The notes under the pieces were generated by a model. That model had not been told where the DNA came from and searched no databases. It saw only the letters and a program-made list of their open reading frames with translations. A stretch of DNA of 64,000 nt from CAKSFT01 sp045544615. Lineage in GTDB: Bacteria > Bacillota > Clostridia > UBA1381. A program made the translations under genes and the position numbers. The DNA is taken from positions 7,990 through 71,989 of the forward strand of contig JAZPZI010000031.1 of assembly GCA_045544615.1 (NCBI GenBank). Reading direction: 5' to 3'. Below, piece after piece: positions 40,503 to 48,181 of the stretch; position 1 is the stretch's first letter; each line of letters begins with the position of its first letter.

Positions 40503-41981
40503 TTACTTATCCAACGTCTTCATGGTCGGGAACAACAATACATCACGGATTGCAGCTGAGTCGGTAAGGAGCATACACATACGGTCGATACCGAATCCGA
40601 TACCGCCCGTTGGAGGCATACCGATTTCGAGTGCGTTCATGAAGTCCTCGTCAGTTGTGTTGGCTTCTTCATCGCCCTGTGCCAAAAGCTCTTCCTGGGC
40701 CTTGAATCTTTCTCTCTGGTCGATAGGGTCATTGAGCTCTGAGTATGCATTTGCCATTTCCCAACCGTTCATAAAGAACTCGAAACGCTCAACATATTCA
40801 GGGTTTTCAGGCTTTTTCTTTGTAAGTGGTGAAATCTCAACCGGATGGTCCATAACAAATGTCGGCTGAACAAGGTGTTCTTCAACATAATCCTCGAAGA
40901 AGAGGTTTAAGATATCGCCCTTTTTGTGGCGTTCTTCATACTGAACATGATGCTCTTTTGCAACTGCCCTTGCCTCCTCCAATGTCTTGATTTCATTGAA
41001 GTCAACACCTGCATACTTCTTTACAGCATCAACCATGGTAATTCTCTCAAAAGGCTTTCCTAAATCCATTTCGATACCGTTATAGCAAATCTTTGTAGTA
41101 CCTAAAACTTCATTTGCAACATGACGATAGAGCTTTTCTGTCAGATCCATCATGCCGTGATAGTCGGTATATGCCTGATAGAGCTCCATCAATGTAAATT
41201 CAGGGTTATGACGGGTATCTAAGCCTTCGTTTCTGAAAACTCTGCCGATTTCATAAACTCTCTCAAGTCCGCCTACAATAAGACGCTTTAAGTAGAGCTC
41301 GAGCGAAATACGGAGCTTGAAGTCCTCGTCGAGTGCGTTAAAGTGAGTCTCAAACGGTCTTGCTGCTGCACCGCCTGCATTTGATACGAGCATTGGAGTT
41401 TCAACTTCCAAAAATCCCTCGCCTGCCAGGTAGCTTCTGATTGCAGCGATTATCTTTGAACGCTTTATAAATGTATCCTTAACATCGTCATTCATGATAA
41501 GGTCGGTATAACGCTGACGGTATCTCAAGTCTGTGTCGGTCATGCCGTGGAACTTTTCAGGCAACGGCTGGAGTGACTTTGACAAAAGTGTAAGCTTATC
41601 AACCCTTACCGAGATTTCGCCTGTCTGGGTTGTGAAAACTTCACCCTCAGCACCTACGATATCGCCTATATCATACTTTTTAAATATTGCATACTCGTCC
41701 TCGCCAAGAACATCCTTCTTCACAAAAAGCTGGATTTTTCCTGTAATGTCCGCCATATGACAGAATCCTACCTTACCCATACCACGCTTTGACATAAGAC
41801 GGCCTGCAACACGAACTGTCTTTCCCTCAAATTCGGCATAGTTTGCCTTGATTTCCTCTGCCTTGGCTGTTACATCATATTTTGTGATAATAAACGGATC
41901 TCTGCCGTTTTCCTGTAACTCTTTGAGCTTGTCACGTCTTACCTGCAAAAGCTCTGAAATCTGCTTTTCATTGTTTTCCAT
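40503..41981 (-). CDS. lysS: lysyl-tRNA synthetase (class II)
   Basis: 492 residues. OB-fold anticodon domain about 55-150, motif 2 RVFRNEGLDTRHNPEFTLMELY (about 253-274), motif 3 GGIGFGIDRMCMLLTD (about 458-473). Standard class II LysRS length. Preceded by the 42014 lipoprotein gene, but a 32-bp gap and different functions leave co-transcription open. Confidence 0.98.
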   Translation of the reverse strand: MENNEKQISELLQVRRDKLKELQENGRDPFIITKYDVTAKAEEIKANYAEFEGKTVRVAGRLMSKRGMGKVGFCHMADITGKIQLFVKKDVLGEDEYAIFKKYDIGDIVGAEGEVFTTQTGEISVRVDKLTLLSKSLQPLPEKFHGMTDTDLRYRQRYTDLIMNDDVKDTFIKRSKIIAAIRSYLAGEGFLEVETPMLVSNAGGAAARPFETHFNALDEDFKLRISLELYLKRLIVGGLERVYEIGRVFRNEGLDTRHNPEFTLMELYQAYTDYHGMMDLTEKLYRHVANEVLGTTKICYNGIEMDLGKPFERITMVDAVKKYAGVDFNEIKTLEEARAVAKEHHVQYEERHKKGDILNLFFEDYVEEHLVQPTFVMDHPVEISPLTKKKPENPEYVERFEFFMNGWEMANAYSELNDPIDQRERFKAQEELLAQGDEEANTTDEDFMNALEIGMPPTGGIGFGIDRMCMLLTDSAAIRDVLLFPTMKTLDK

Positions 41982-42013
41982 CTGAATTCTTTCCTTCCGT
42001 TTTATCTTTTAAA

Positions 42014-42643
42014 TCAGTTGATTTTTGTAAACTTTACTCCGATGCAAAGCCCGTCTTTTTGAGCCATAACCGCTCTGATTTCGGTTGTGTCGGTTGTCCA
42101 GACAGTTCTGAAGAGGATGTTGCCCTCACCGAGAAGCTGTGCCTGCTCTGCCTTATCATTGGTATCCATACCCGGTGCAAACTGGATTGTTTCCTCTGTC
42201 GGCTTTCCAAAACGCTTTGTATAGATAGCTCTTAAACTTTCATAGTCTGTTATATACTGCATCTTATCCTCATATTCCGAGTCAGGCATAATAAAGTATG
42301 TCGCACCCGAGAGTGCACCGTCTGTGAATACATACTCGGCATCCGATGCAAAACCTTCGATACGTACTCTCTCATAACGGATTGTGTTCGCATCAAGCTT
42401 TTTGTAGCCTGCGCCCTGAACATTTGTAACGTCCTCAAGCGCCATTCCCCACTGGTAGTTGCCGAAATCACATTCCTCCTCGGGAAGGATTTCCTTTACC
42501 TGCTTTTCTTCGCCTGTATCAAAGGTTGTTTCCTCATAGCCTCTGTCGCCGATTTTTTCTTTTTCTTCTGTCTGTTCCGGGTTTGTTCCGCCACAAGCAG
42601 AAAGCATCAAAACAGCAAGTGCTGCTATCAATATTTTTTTCAT
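42014..42643 (-). CDS. putative lipoprotein
   Basis: 209 residues from the ATG at 42643 behind AAGAGGTG. Lipobox LSAC (cysteine near 17), an acidic linker (about 20-60), then a soluble domain (about 62-209) starting CDFGNYQWGMALEDV and containing a repeated W-G-M/E-D-V style seen in secreted Firmicute proteins. No named family. Extracytoplasmic location is the only firm inference. Confidence 0.7.
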   Translation of the reverse strand: MKKILIAALAVLMLSACGGTNPEQTEEKEKIGDRGYEETTFDTGEEKQVKEILPEEECDFGNYQWGMALEDVTNVQGAGYKKLDANTIRYERVRIEGFASDAEYVFTDGALSGATYFIMPDSEYEDKMQYITDYESLRAIYTKRFGKPTEETIQFAPGMDTNDKAEQAQLLGEGNILFRTVWTTDTTEIRAVMAQKDGLCIGVKFTKIN

Positions 42644-42721
42644 ATTAACACCTCTTATTATATGTAATTTTAAACACATTATATTATACTAAAAATCGCC
42701 GTGAAAATCAAGTAAAATATT

Positions 42722-43423
42722 TCATTCTCTGCACATTCCCGAATATGCCACCTCTGCCGCTTCAATATCCATATTGCAATGGAGTCTGTAAACCGGAATA
42801 TTCATAATAACCTTATCAAGCACATCGAGCAACTTCATCATCGCTCCGCCCTCCTCAGGTCTGATTGTCTGACCCATAAGCTCAGCCAGAGCATCTATCT
42901 TTGAAATCTGCTCTATTTTATTTTCTTCGCCTCTGTTTAGGATGCAGATTCCCTCAATCGGTGCTGAGGTGTTTTGGTTTATCCCCTCTTTTCCACACCA
43001 CGGTGTGCCGAACACCTTCAAAACCCCGTCAATCTCACGGATGAGCGGTTTGTCGCCGTTTATAATAACCGCCCTGTCCCCGAACTTTTTGAGCCAGAGA
43101 TTTATGTGTGTGGTCTTGCCCGTTCCGCTCTTTGCCGAGAAAAGATATGCCTTACCGTCAACAGCGATTGCCGCCGAATGGATGAGCATAGCGTCAAACC
43201 TCACCATTTCACGGCAGATTTCACGGTAGATGCAGATATTCTCAAGATAATCCACCTCGGCGGTCGGGTAGAGCTCCTGCTCTTTTTTGACCGCATCAGC
43301 TTTGAGTTTTATGGTAATGTCTGCAACACTGTCACCGTCTACGGCATAGTCCCTGCACATATTCTGCGTGAACTCTCCTGCATCACCGACATCAATTATA
43401 AGTTCTGCAAGCTTTATTTTCAT
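42722..43423 (-). CDS. HPr kinase-like (HprK-fold) ATP-binding protein, copy 2
   Basis: 233 residues, the same length as copy 1 (2171-2872) and alignable along it. MLIHSAAIAV precedes Walker A AKSGTGKT (97-104), then NGDKPLI and GTPWCGKE. Like copy 1, it lacks the HprK N-terminal domain. Its ATG overlaps the TGA of a 30-codon ORF (ATGA), the most direct clue to a partner. No PqqD, peptidase or cyclase gene is next to this copy. Substrate unknown. Confidence 0.8.
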   Translation of the reverse strand: MKIKLAELIIDVGDAGEFTQNMCRDYAVDGDSVADITIKLKADAVKKEQELYPTAEVDYLENICIYREICREMVRFDAMLIHSAAIAVDGKAYLFSAKSGTGKTTHINLWLKKFGDRAVIINGDKPLIREIDGVLKVFGTPWCGKEGINQNTSAPIEGICILNRGEENKIEQISKIDALAELMGQTIRPEEGGAMMKLLDVLDKVIMNIPVYRLHCNMDIEAAEVAYSGMCRE

Positions 43424-43512
43424 AGCTTTCCTCCGTTATTGTTATTTATAATATAAATTGCCACCGGCACTATAATTGCAATAGCTATTGCAAACCAGGT
43501 TGTTGGGTTCAT
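43420..43512 (-). CDS. 30-residue hydrophobic small protein coupled to HprK-like
   Basis: Too short for routine ORF calling. ATG at 43512 behind GAGAGGAGG at good spacing; 30 codons, ending in TGA that overlaps the HprK-like ATG as ATGA. The peptide begins MNPTTWFAIAIAIIVPVAIY and ends INNNNGGKL: one membrane-spanning stretch (about 6-23) and a polar Asn/Gly tail. The tail codons also form the GGAGG ribosome site of the kinase gene. It could be a modified peptide, a membrane anchor partner, or a leader that couples translation. Confidence 0.6.
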   Translation of the reverse strand: MNPTTWFAIAIAIIVPVAIYIINNNNGGKL

Positions 43513-43547
43513 AAGATTCCTCCTCTCCCGATGATATATGTAAATAT

Positions 43548-43937
43548 TTAAAATCGGCAAACTGATTGTTCAGATTTTCTTTTTCTTGTTACAACTTTTA
43601 TCAATACAGATATAACCGTAAGAACTAACACATAAAATATCATTGATATTGACAATAAACCATATGTATCAGAAATACTGCCAACCATAATTATATCATA
43701 AATTATAAATCCTACCAACTGACTTACTACAAATATAACATTCAACACAACAAGATTTATTATTGTGTTTGAAAGACAATAATTTATTATTGAATATACC
43801 AATGGTAACAAACTTATCAAAACTAAAGAAAAGCTTGTAGATGTCATGTAATGATCTATATCATATTTAGCTAATAATGTATGTATCAAAAACAAAACTA
43901 TAGGTAATAAATTTGATAATACCACATTAAATTTCAT
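43548..43937 (-). CDS. unknown four-helix membrane protein
   Basis: 129 residues from the ATG at 43937 behind GGAAAGGAGCGG. Four hydrophobic helices (about 6-22, 34-52, 57-80, 92-118) and a basic C-terminal end, TRKRKSEQS. AT-rich. No family recognised. Expressed from its own promoter at 44019-44047. Confidence 0.6.
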   Translation of the reverse strand: MKFNVVLSNLLPIVLFLIHTLLAKYDIDHYMTSTSFSLVLISLLPLVYSIINYCLSNTIINLVVLNVIFVVSQLVGFIIYDIIMVGSISDTYGLLSISMIFYVLVLTVISVLIKVVTRKRKSEQSVCRF

Positions 43938-44018
43938 ATTACCGCTCCTTTCCCCACCATTCGACACAATTCCACTCGTGTCAAGTCAGGGCAAAACAAA
44001 TTAATAATTCTTCTCTTC

Positions 44019-44047
44019 ATTATACACCAAATTCCTGACTTTTGCAA
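44019..44047 (-). promoter_or_regulatory. promoter of the 43548 membrane protein
   Basis: Minus strand TTGCAA (44047-44042), 17-bp spacer, TATAAT (44024-44019); a GACAC/GTGTC inverted repeat lies in the leader near 43968-43982. Confidence 0.65.
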
Positions 44048-44101
44048 CATTTTAGGGAAAATACATATTTATGTATTATCATATTTTTGGAGGTGAACTC
44101 T

Positions 44102-44587
44102 ATGCTATATAACCGTGCCGCCGCAGTCGCATATGCCCACGAATGGGCGTTTCGCAGAAACCCTGCATATTTCGACTTTCAAAACCTCGGCGGCGACTGC
44201 ACAAACTTTGCTTCACAAGTGCTTTATGCCGGGAGCGGCGTGCAAAACTACACACCCACCTTCGGCTGGTATTATATCTCGGCATCAAACCGCGCACCCT
44301 CCTGGACGGGCGTAAATGAGCTTTATCGGTTTTTAGTTACCAACCAGGGTGCAGGCCCGAGAGGTCGGGTTGTGGATTTATCCGAAATCGAGCCGGGCGA
44401 TATTATTCAGCTGAAGTTCGGCAACTACGAGCGGTTTGACCATTCCCCTGTCGTTGTCGATGCCGGCAATAACACACCCGACACAATCCTCGTTGCCGCC
44501 CATACCAATGACAGCGACTACCGTCCGCTCTCAACCTATGCCTACACCGAGCTACGACCTATACATATCGTCGATGTCGGAGCATAA
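44102..44587 (+). CDS. amidase-like (Amidase_6) protein
   Basis: 161 residues from the ATG at 44102 behind GGAGGTGAAC. Papain/NlpC-like Amidase_6 domain. Catalytic cysteine in GGDCTNFASQVLYAG (Cys near 31), histidine in YERFDHSPVVVD (about 117), and a VAAHTNDSDYRPL tail. The whole ORF is one domain with no signal peptide, so a cytosolic or non-classically released peptidoglycan-amidase-like role is open. Monocistronic. Confidence 0.85.
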   Translation: MLYNRAAAVAYAHEWAFRRNPAYFDFQNLGGDCTNFASQVLYAGSGVQNYTPTFGWYYISASNRAPSWTGVNELYRFLVTNQGAGPRGRVVDLSEIEPGDIIQLKFGNYERFDHSPVVVDAGNNTPDTILVAAHTNDSDYRPLSTYAYTELRPIHIVDVGA

Positions 44588-44626
44588 AGGATGGATGCAA
44601 GAAAACAGTTTTATTCGCCTGTACCC

Positions 44627-44665
44627 ACAAAAAATGAGCAGTGAATTTCACTGCTCTTTTTTGCT
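44627..44665. terminator. 39-bp repeated bidirectional terminator, left copy
   Basis: Arms GAGCAGTGAA/TTCACTGCTC with A and T runs. Identical over 39 bp to 45172-45210. It terminates the amidase gene and encodes the last five residues (SKKEQ) and stop of the zinc-ribbon gene. Confidence 0.9.
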
Positions 44666-44860
44666 TTTTCTGAACATTTTTATAATACTTCTTACAGCAC
44701 CGACAACCGACGAAAACGGAGACCTTCTTCTCAATCTTATAACACAAGGTTTCCACTCCCCGCACCCTTCACACAAATCCTCCTCCATTAAAACATCTGC
44801 CTCTGTCACCTTTTCATCAGCAAAGTATTCATTAAAACAATCAAGACAAAACTCAGCCAT
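44648..44860 (-). CDS. small zinc-ribbon protein of the divergent cassette
   Basis: 70 residues behind GGGGAGGTG. Four-cysteine ribbon: FCLDCFNEYF (Cys 5 and 8) and LCEGCGEWKPC (Cys about 29, 32 and 37), then a basic amphipathic tail (RLRRRS...KMFRKSKKEQ). Similar CLxCFN...LCEGCGEWKPC mini-proteins are scattered through Firmicute genomes with no assigned role. Divergent from an XRE gene, with palindromic operators in the shared promoter region. The last codons lie in the repeated terminator. Confidence 0.75.
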   Translation of the reverse strand: MAEFCLDCFNEYFADEKVTEADVLMEEDLCEGCGEWKPCVIRLRRRSPFSSVVGAVRSIIKMFRKSKKEQ

Positions 44861-44880
44861 TTTTTCACCTCCCCTTATAA

Positions 44881-44930
44881 ATAATACTCAATCTTTGAGT
44901 ATTTGTCAATACTCATATTATGAGTATGAT
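44881..44930. promoter_or_regulatory. divergent promoters with an operator in each spacer
   Basis: Two perfect palindromes of the form ATACTCA-N5-TGAGTAT, at 44884-44902 and 44909-44927. Plus promoter: TTGTCA (44903-44908), 16-bp spacer, TATGAT (44925-44930). Minus promoter: TTGACA (44909-44904), 17-bp spacer, TATTAT (44886-44881). The -35 boxes overlap back to back, and each palindrome fills the spacer of one promoter, so the XRE protein should repress both genes. Confidence 0.88.
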
Positions 44931-44954
44931 ATTCTTTTTTTATAAATGGGAGTG

Positions 44955-45182
44955 ATGATAGTGAACTACAGAACCAGATTGAAAAGCTTGCGTGAAGACC
45001 ACGATTATACGCAAGCTACCATTGCAAAATTATTGCAAAAATCTCAACAGGGATATAACCATATAGAAACAGGCAGAGCCGAGTTAAAGATTGACGACCT
45101 TGCAAAGCTTTGCGAATTTTATAATGTTTCTGCCGACTACATTATCGGCCTGACAGATGAAATAAAACCATACAAAAAATGA
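44955..45182 (+). CDS. XRE-family repressor of the divergent cassette
   Basis: About 75 residues. It is nearly all one Cro/C1 helix-turn-helix domain: LKSLREDHDYTQATIAKLL, recognition helix SQQGYNHIETGRAELK, and FYNVSADYIIGLTDE closing it. The ATG at 44955 or GTG at 44961 fits the GGGAG site; an ATG at 44946 overlaps that site. Very probably binds the two ATACTCA-N5-TGAGTAT sites and autoregulates. Confidence 0.88.
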   Translation: MIVNYRTRLKSLREDHDYTQATIAKLLQKSQQGYNHIETGRAELKIDDLAKLCEFYNVSADYIIGLTDEIKPYKK

Positions 45183-45210
45183 GCAGTGAATTTCACTGCT
45201 CTTTTTTGCT
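45172..45210. terminator. 39-bp repeated bidirectional terminator, right copy
   Basis: Exact copy of 44627-44665. Terminates the XRE gene and encodes the final SKKEQ and stop of the RAYT gene on the other strand. Confidence 0.9.
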
Positions 45211-45717
45211 GAAAAAACAATCTTCTTCCCATTTTTCTGCATTTGTATCAATGTAGTTCCATATTTTTAAATAATCCCGCTCATCACGTATAATATGGTC
45301 ATGATATGAACGTTGCCAGATTGATTTTTGATTTGATATTAAATGAATCTGTTTAGATGCATTCATTTTTAAATATCCTATAACTTTTGAAATTATTGAA
45401 CGACCTTCCTGTAGGGGCGATTCACGAATCGCCCGTTCATCTCCATTTTCAATTTTAATTATCAGGTGAATATGATTTGGCATAATTACATATTTGTCAA
45501 CATCAACGTTAAATCTTTGCGGTAAAATATCTATTATATCCTTTACAATCTGCCCATACGGCGTCAATTTGTTTTCGGGCGATTCGTGAATCGCCCCTAC
45601 AATAATATCAGATAATATTTGCCTTCGTTTATCTGTGCACACCGTTATAAAATATGCACCGGGTGTTGAATAATCATATCCATTTAACCTTGTCGGTTTT
45701 CTCTTGGGTAAATCCAT
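45193..45717 (-). CDS. REP-associated tyrosine transposase (RAYT)
   Basis: 174 residues, Y1 transposase (IS200/IS605-like) fold. The HUH motif is VIMPNHIHLIIKI (about 82-94); the catalytic tyrosine is in WQRSYHDHIIRDERDYL (about 136-152); the C-terminal WNYIDTNAEKWEED is the usual RAYT ending. RAYTs are single-copy enzymes linked to REP palindromes. Remarkably, two full 26-bp REP copies lie inside this reading frame in opposite orientation, encoding IVGAIHESPE (about 39-48) and RAIRESPL (about 100-107), both where the fold has surface loops. Frame is intact. Confidence 0.93.
   Translation of the reverse strand: MDLPKRKPTRLNGYDYSTPGAYFITVCTDKRRQILSDIIVGAIHESPENKLTPYGQIVKDIIDILPQRFNVDVDKYVIMPNHIHLIIKIENGDERAIRESPLQEGRSIISKVIGYLKMNASKQIHLISNQKSIWQRSYHDHIIRDERDYLKIWNYIDTNAEKWEEDCFFSKKEQ
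45410..45435 (+). repeat. REP element copy B, inside the RAYT gene
   Basis: Identical over 26 bp to copy A (17942-17967). Palindrome core 45415-45434. Read in frame on the minus strand as RAIRESPL. Confidence 0.92.
45576..45601 (-). repeat. REP element copy C, inside the RAYT gene
   Basis: Reverse complement of copies A and B, identical over 26 bp. Palindrome core 45577-45596. Read in frame as VGAIHESPE. Confidence 0.92.
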
Positions 45718-45718
45718 A

Positions 45719-45931
45719 TTATTCTTCCGTTGCCTGCTCGAGGGCTTCCTCGGGTGTGGACATTCTTATCTCGTCACCCTTTACCAGAATCATAAACGGC
45801 AGACCGCTCAAAAAATCCTCGCTCTCGTCAACTATCGGCTCGTATGCCTCGTAGCCCTTCCAGTCCTTGAATTTTCGGGCAGAATCGTAGCCGTTTTCCT
45901 TTGCAAACTCTATAATCTTTTCTAATTCCAT
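45719..45931 (-). CDS. small hypothetical protein
   Basis: 70 residues, acidic, soluble. N-terminal LEKIIEFAKENGYDSARKFKDWKGYEAYEPI and a strand-rich middle, FMILVKGDEIRMST. No family named. It starts behind AGGAAGAG, 15 bp after the PIG-L gene, so it may share its transcript. The RAYT start lies 1 bp beyond its stop. Confidence 0.6.
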   Translation of the reverse strand: MELEKIIEFAKENGYDSARKFKDWKGYEAYEPIVDESEDFLSGLPFMILVKGDEIRMSTPEEALEQATEE

Positions 45932-45945
45932 TCTCTTCCTCCATA

Positions 45946-46800
45946 TCAGAACGGGAACAAAAGCTTTTTCTTCTCCTCATCCAGAGGTGCACCGTATTCC
46001 GAAACCTCAAATGCCTCGGCATAGCGGACTTTGCTTCCCTTTTCCTCACCGTATCTTTCTATCAACTCACGTCTGAAACGTGCCGCTGTCTTTGCAAATC
46101 TTACCGCATAACCGAAATCCTGTGCCATAATCTCCTCATCGGTTGTCTCGGCGGTAATCTTCATACCCTTCATCCACTCGAATCTCTCCTCGGGGCTTTC
46201 GGGAACTTTGTCTAAATATCCTTCATTAAACGGCAACCACTCATAAATCTGCGAAACATTGAGGTCGGCAATCTTCAATTTAATATCAATCTCTGCATCG
46301 GTGTCGATAACCACATCAGCGTGAAATGGCGGATACTTGAACTTATCCTCATAGTACATTATAACAGGCATTTTCTTCATATACGGTGCATCGGGGCACT
46401 CGTTAGGAACGGTCAGAAGATATGATGCGTCCTGAACAAGCTGACCTGTCGCTCTGTGGTCTGCATGATAGTCATTCACACGGTGGCTTATAATCAAATC
46501 GGGTGAAAATTCACGGATATATCTTATAAGTCGTTTTCGCATCGGAAGGTCTGCTACGATATTACAGTCATCAATATCGTCCCAGATATGATATGTAATA
46601 CCCAAAAGCTCGGCAACAGCCTGCGATTCCTTGGCACGGCGTGCAGATATTTCCTTCGGGCCAAGCTCGTGATGACCGCCGCAACCATTACAAAGACACA
46701 AAAATCGTACTTCGTAGCCCATCTGAACATATTTATATGCTATTCCTCCGCATCTGAACTCATTATCGTCCTGATGTGCACCAATCATTAAAATTTTCAT
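45946..46800 (-). CDS. PIG-L family deacetylase
   Basis: 284 residues from the ATG at 46800. LmbE/PIG-L zinc deacetylase: first metal motif GAHQDDNEF (7-15; AHPDDE in most members, here Gln and Asn replace Pro and Glu), second motif HRVNDYHADHR (about 111-121). Removes N-acetyl groups from amino sugars in the family. The AHQDDNE variant is seen in Firmicute members. Substrate unknown; no glycoside or bacillithiol genes adjacent. Confidence 0.87.
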   Translation of the reverse strand: MKILMIGAHQDDNEFRCGGIAYKYVQMGYEVRFLCLCNGCGGHHELGPKEISARRAKESQAVAELLGITYHIWDDIDDCNIVADLPMRKRLIRYIREFSPDLIISHRVNDYHADHRATGQLVQDASYLLTVPNECPDAPYMKKMPVIMYYEDKFKYPPFHADVVIDTDAEIDIKLKIADLNVSQIYEWLPFNEGYLDKVPESPEERFEWMKGMKITAETTDEEIMAQDFGYAVRFAKTAARFRRELIERYGEEKGSKVRYAEAFEVSEYGAPLDEEKKKLLFPF

Positions 46801-46862
46801 TCCTAACACCCCTTTTTTTATGTTACTTTCATTTTAAAACACTTCGATTAAAAAGTCAACAA

Positions 46863-46890
46863 AAAAACCGACAGAAAATCTATCGGTTTT
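46863..46890 (-). terminator. terminator after the M16 gene
   Basis: AAACCGATAGA/TCTGTCGGTTT stem (minus strand) with a T run, 4 bp beyond the M16 stop. Confidence 0.88.
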
Positions 46891-46894
46891 AATC

Positions 46895-48145
46895 TTATTT
46901 AATATCAAACGGAATGACTGCTTTTTCGTCTATTGCGCCAACCGCCGCAACCGAGAGTTTTTCCGGGACAAAAAGATAGTCGATGATATCGGCAACCGCA
47001 GTTTTGTCCACAGCATCAATCTTTTTTAACACCTCTTCCGGTGACAGAATCGGCTTACCAATCAAAAGCGACCGACCGGCTCCCTGCATTCTTGCACCCG
47101 GTGTCTCGTTTGATAAGATAAAATTACCCTTTAGCTGTTCCTTTGCCCGCTCAAGCTCGGCGTCGGTAATCTTATCCCTTTTTATTTCATTTATTTCCTT
47201 CGAAATCAGTTCTGCAACAATCCCGAGATTCTTCGGGTTCATCCCTGCTCCGATATTGAACATTCCTGTTTTCTTGTATGCACTGTGATAGGCATACACC
47301 GAGTAAACAAGGCCTCGCTTTTCACGGATATTCTGGAAAAGCCTTGAGGACATTCCCTCGCCGAAAACATTGTTGAACACCAAAAGCGGATACACCCGCT
47401 CGTCGAGATTATCTATCCCTTCAAAGCCGGCAACAAGCTGCACCTGCTCCGAGTCCTTATGCTGAATCCTGACTCCGCTTCTGTACTCTGCCGTGAAGGT
47501 TTCGGGCTCGTTATCTTCCAGTTTGTATTTCCCGAAATACTCCTCAATCAGGTCAAAGATGCTCTCATCAAAATGCCCTGAAATCGCAATTACGATATTC
47601 TTTGAGGTATAGTGAGTCCGCAAGTATTCCCGCATCACTCCCGAGTCAATCCCCGACAGGCTTTCCTTTGTGCCGAGAATTGTCCTTCCCATACTGCTAT
47701 CGCCGTATGCCGCCTCCATAATAAGGTCCTGAACAACCTCGTCAGGCTCATCGGCACACATATCAATCTCCTCAAATATTACACACCGCTCTAAATCCAT
47801 ATCCTCTTTTTTCAATGCAGAATTATAGAGCATATCGCTAAGGATGTCGATTGCAAGCGGTGCGTGGGTGTCGAGAGTTTTTGTATAAAAACAGGTGTAT
47901 TCACGGGCGGTAAAGGCATTTATCCTACCGCCCACGCTATCCATCTCGAGTGTTATATCCTCGGCAGTTCGTGTTGCTGTGCCTTTAAAAAGCATATGCT
48001 CGATATAGTGCGAAATCCCGTTCACTTCGGGTCTTTCGTTAACCGAGCCGTTGCCTATCCAGACACCTACCGAAACCGATTTCAAATAAGGCGTATACTC
48101 CGAAACCACTCTGATTCCGTTCGATAAAACCCTTATTTCGTTCAT
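46895..48145 (-). CDS. M16 family zinc peptidase (YmxG-like)
   Basis: 416 residues. Zinc motif HYIEHMLFKGTATR (HxxEH at 46-50) with the third ligand glutamate about 75 residues on (ERCVIFEEIDM). It has the two-domain layout of B. subtilis YmxG/MlpA and the mitochondrial processing peptidase beta subunit. Cytosolic. Often near dapA, spoVF or dut in other Firmicutes; here after proS by 36 bp. It ends with a terminator. Confidence 0.94.
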   Translation of the reverse strand: MNEIRVLSNGIRVVSEYTPYLKSVSVGVWIGNGSVNERPEVNGISHYIEHMLFKGTATRTAEDITLEMDSVGGRINAFTAREYTCFYTKTLDTHAPLAIDILSDMLYNSALKKEDMDLERCVIFEEIDMCADEPDEVVQDLIMEAAYGDSSMGRTILGTKESLSGIDSGVMREYLRTHYTSKNIVIAISGHFDESIFDLIEEYFGKYKLEDNEPETFTAEYRSGVRIQHKDSEQVQLVAGFEGIDNLDERVYPLLVFNNVFGEGMSSRLFQNIREKRGLVYSVYAYHSAYKKTGMFNIGAGMNPKNLGIVAELISKEINEIKRDKITDAELERAKEQLKGNFILSNETPGARMQGAGRSLLIGKPILSPEEVLKKIDAVDKTAVADIIDYLFVPEKLSVAAVGAIDEKAVIPFDIK

Positions 48146-48181
48146 AAAACTTCTCCTGCAATTAAATATTTAAGCTATTTT

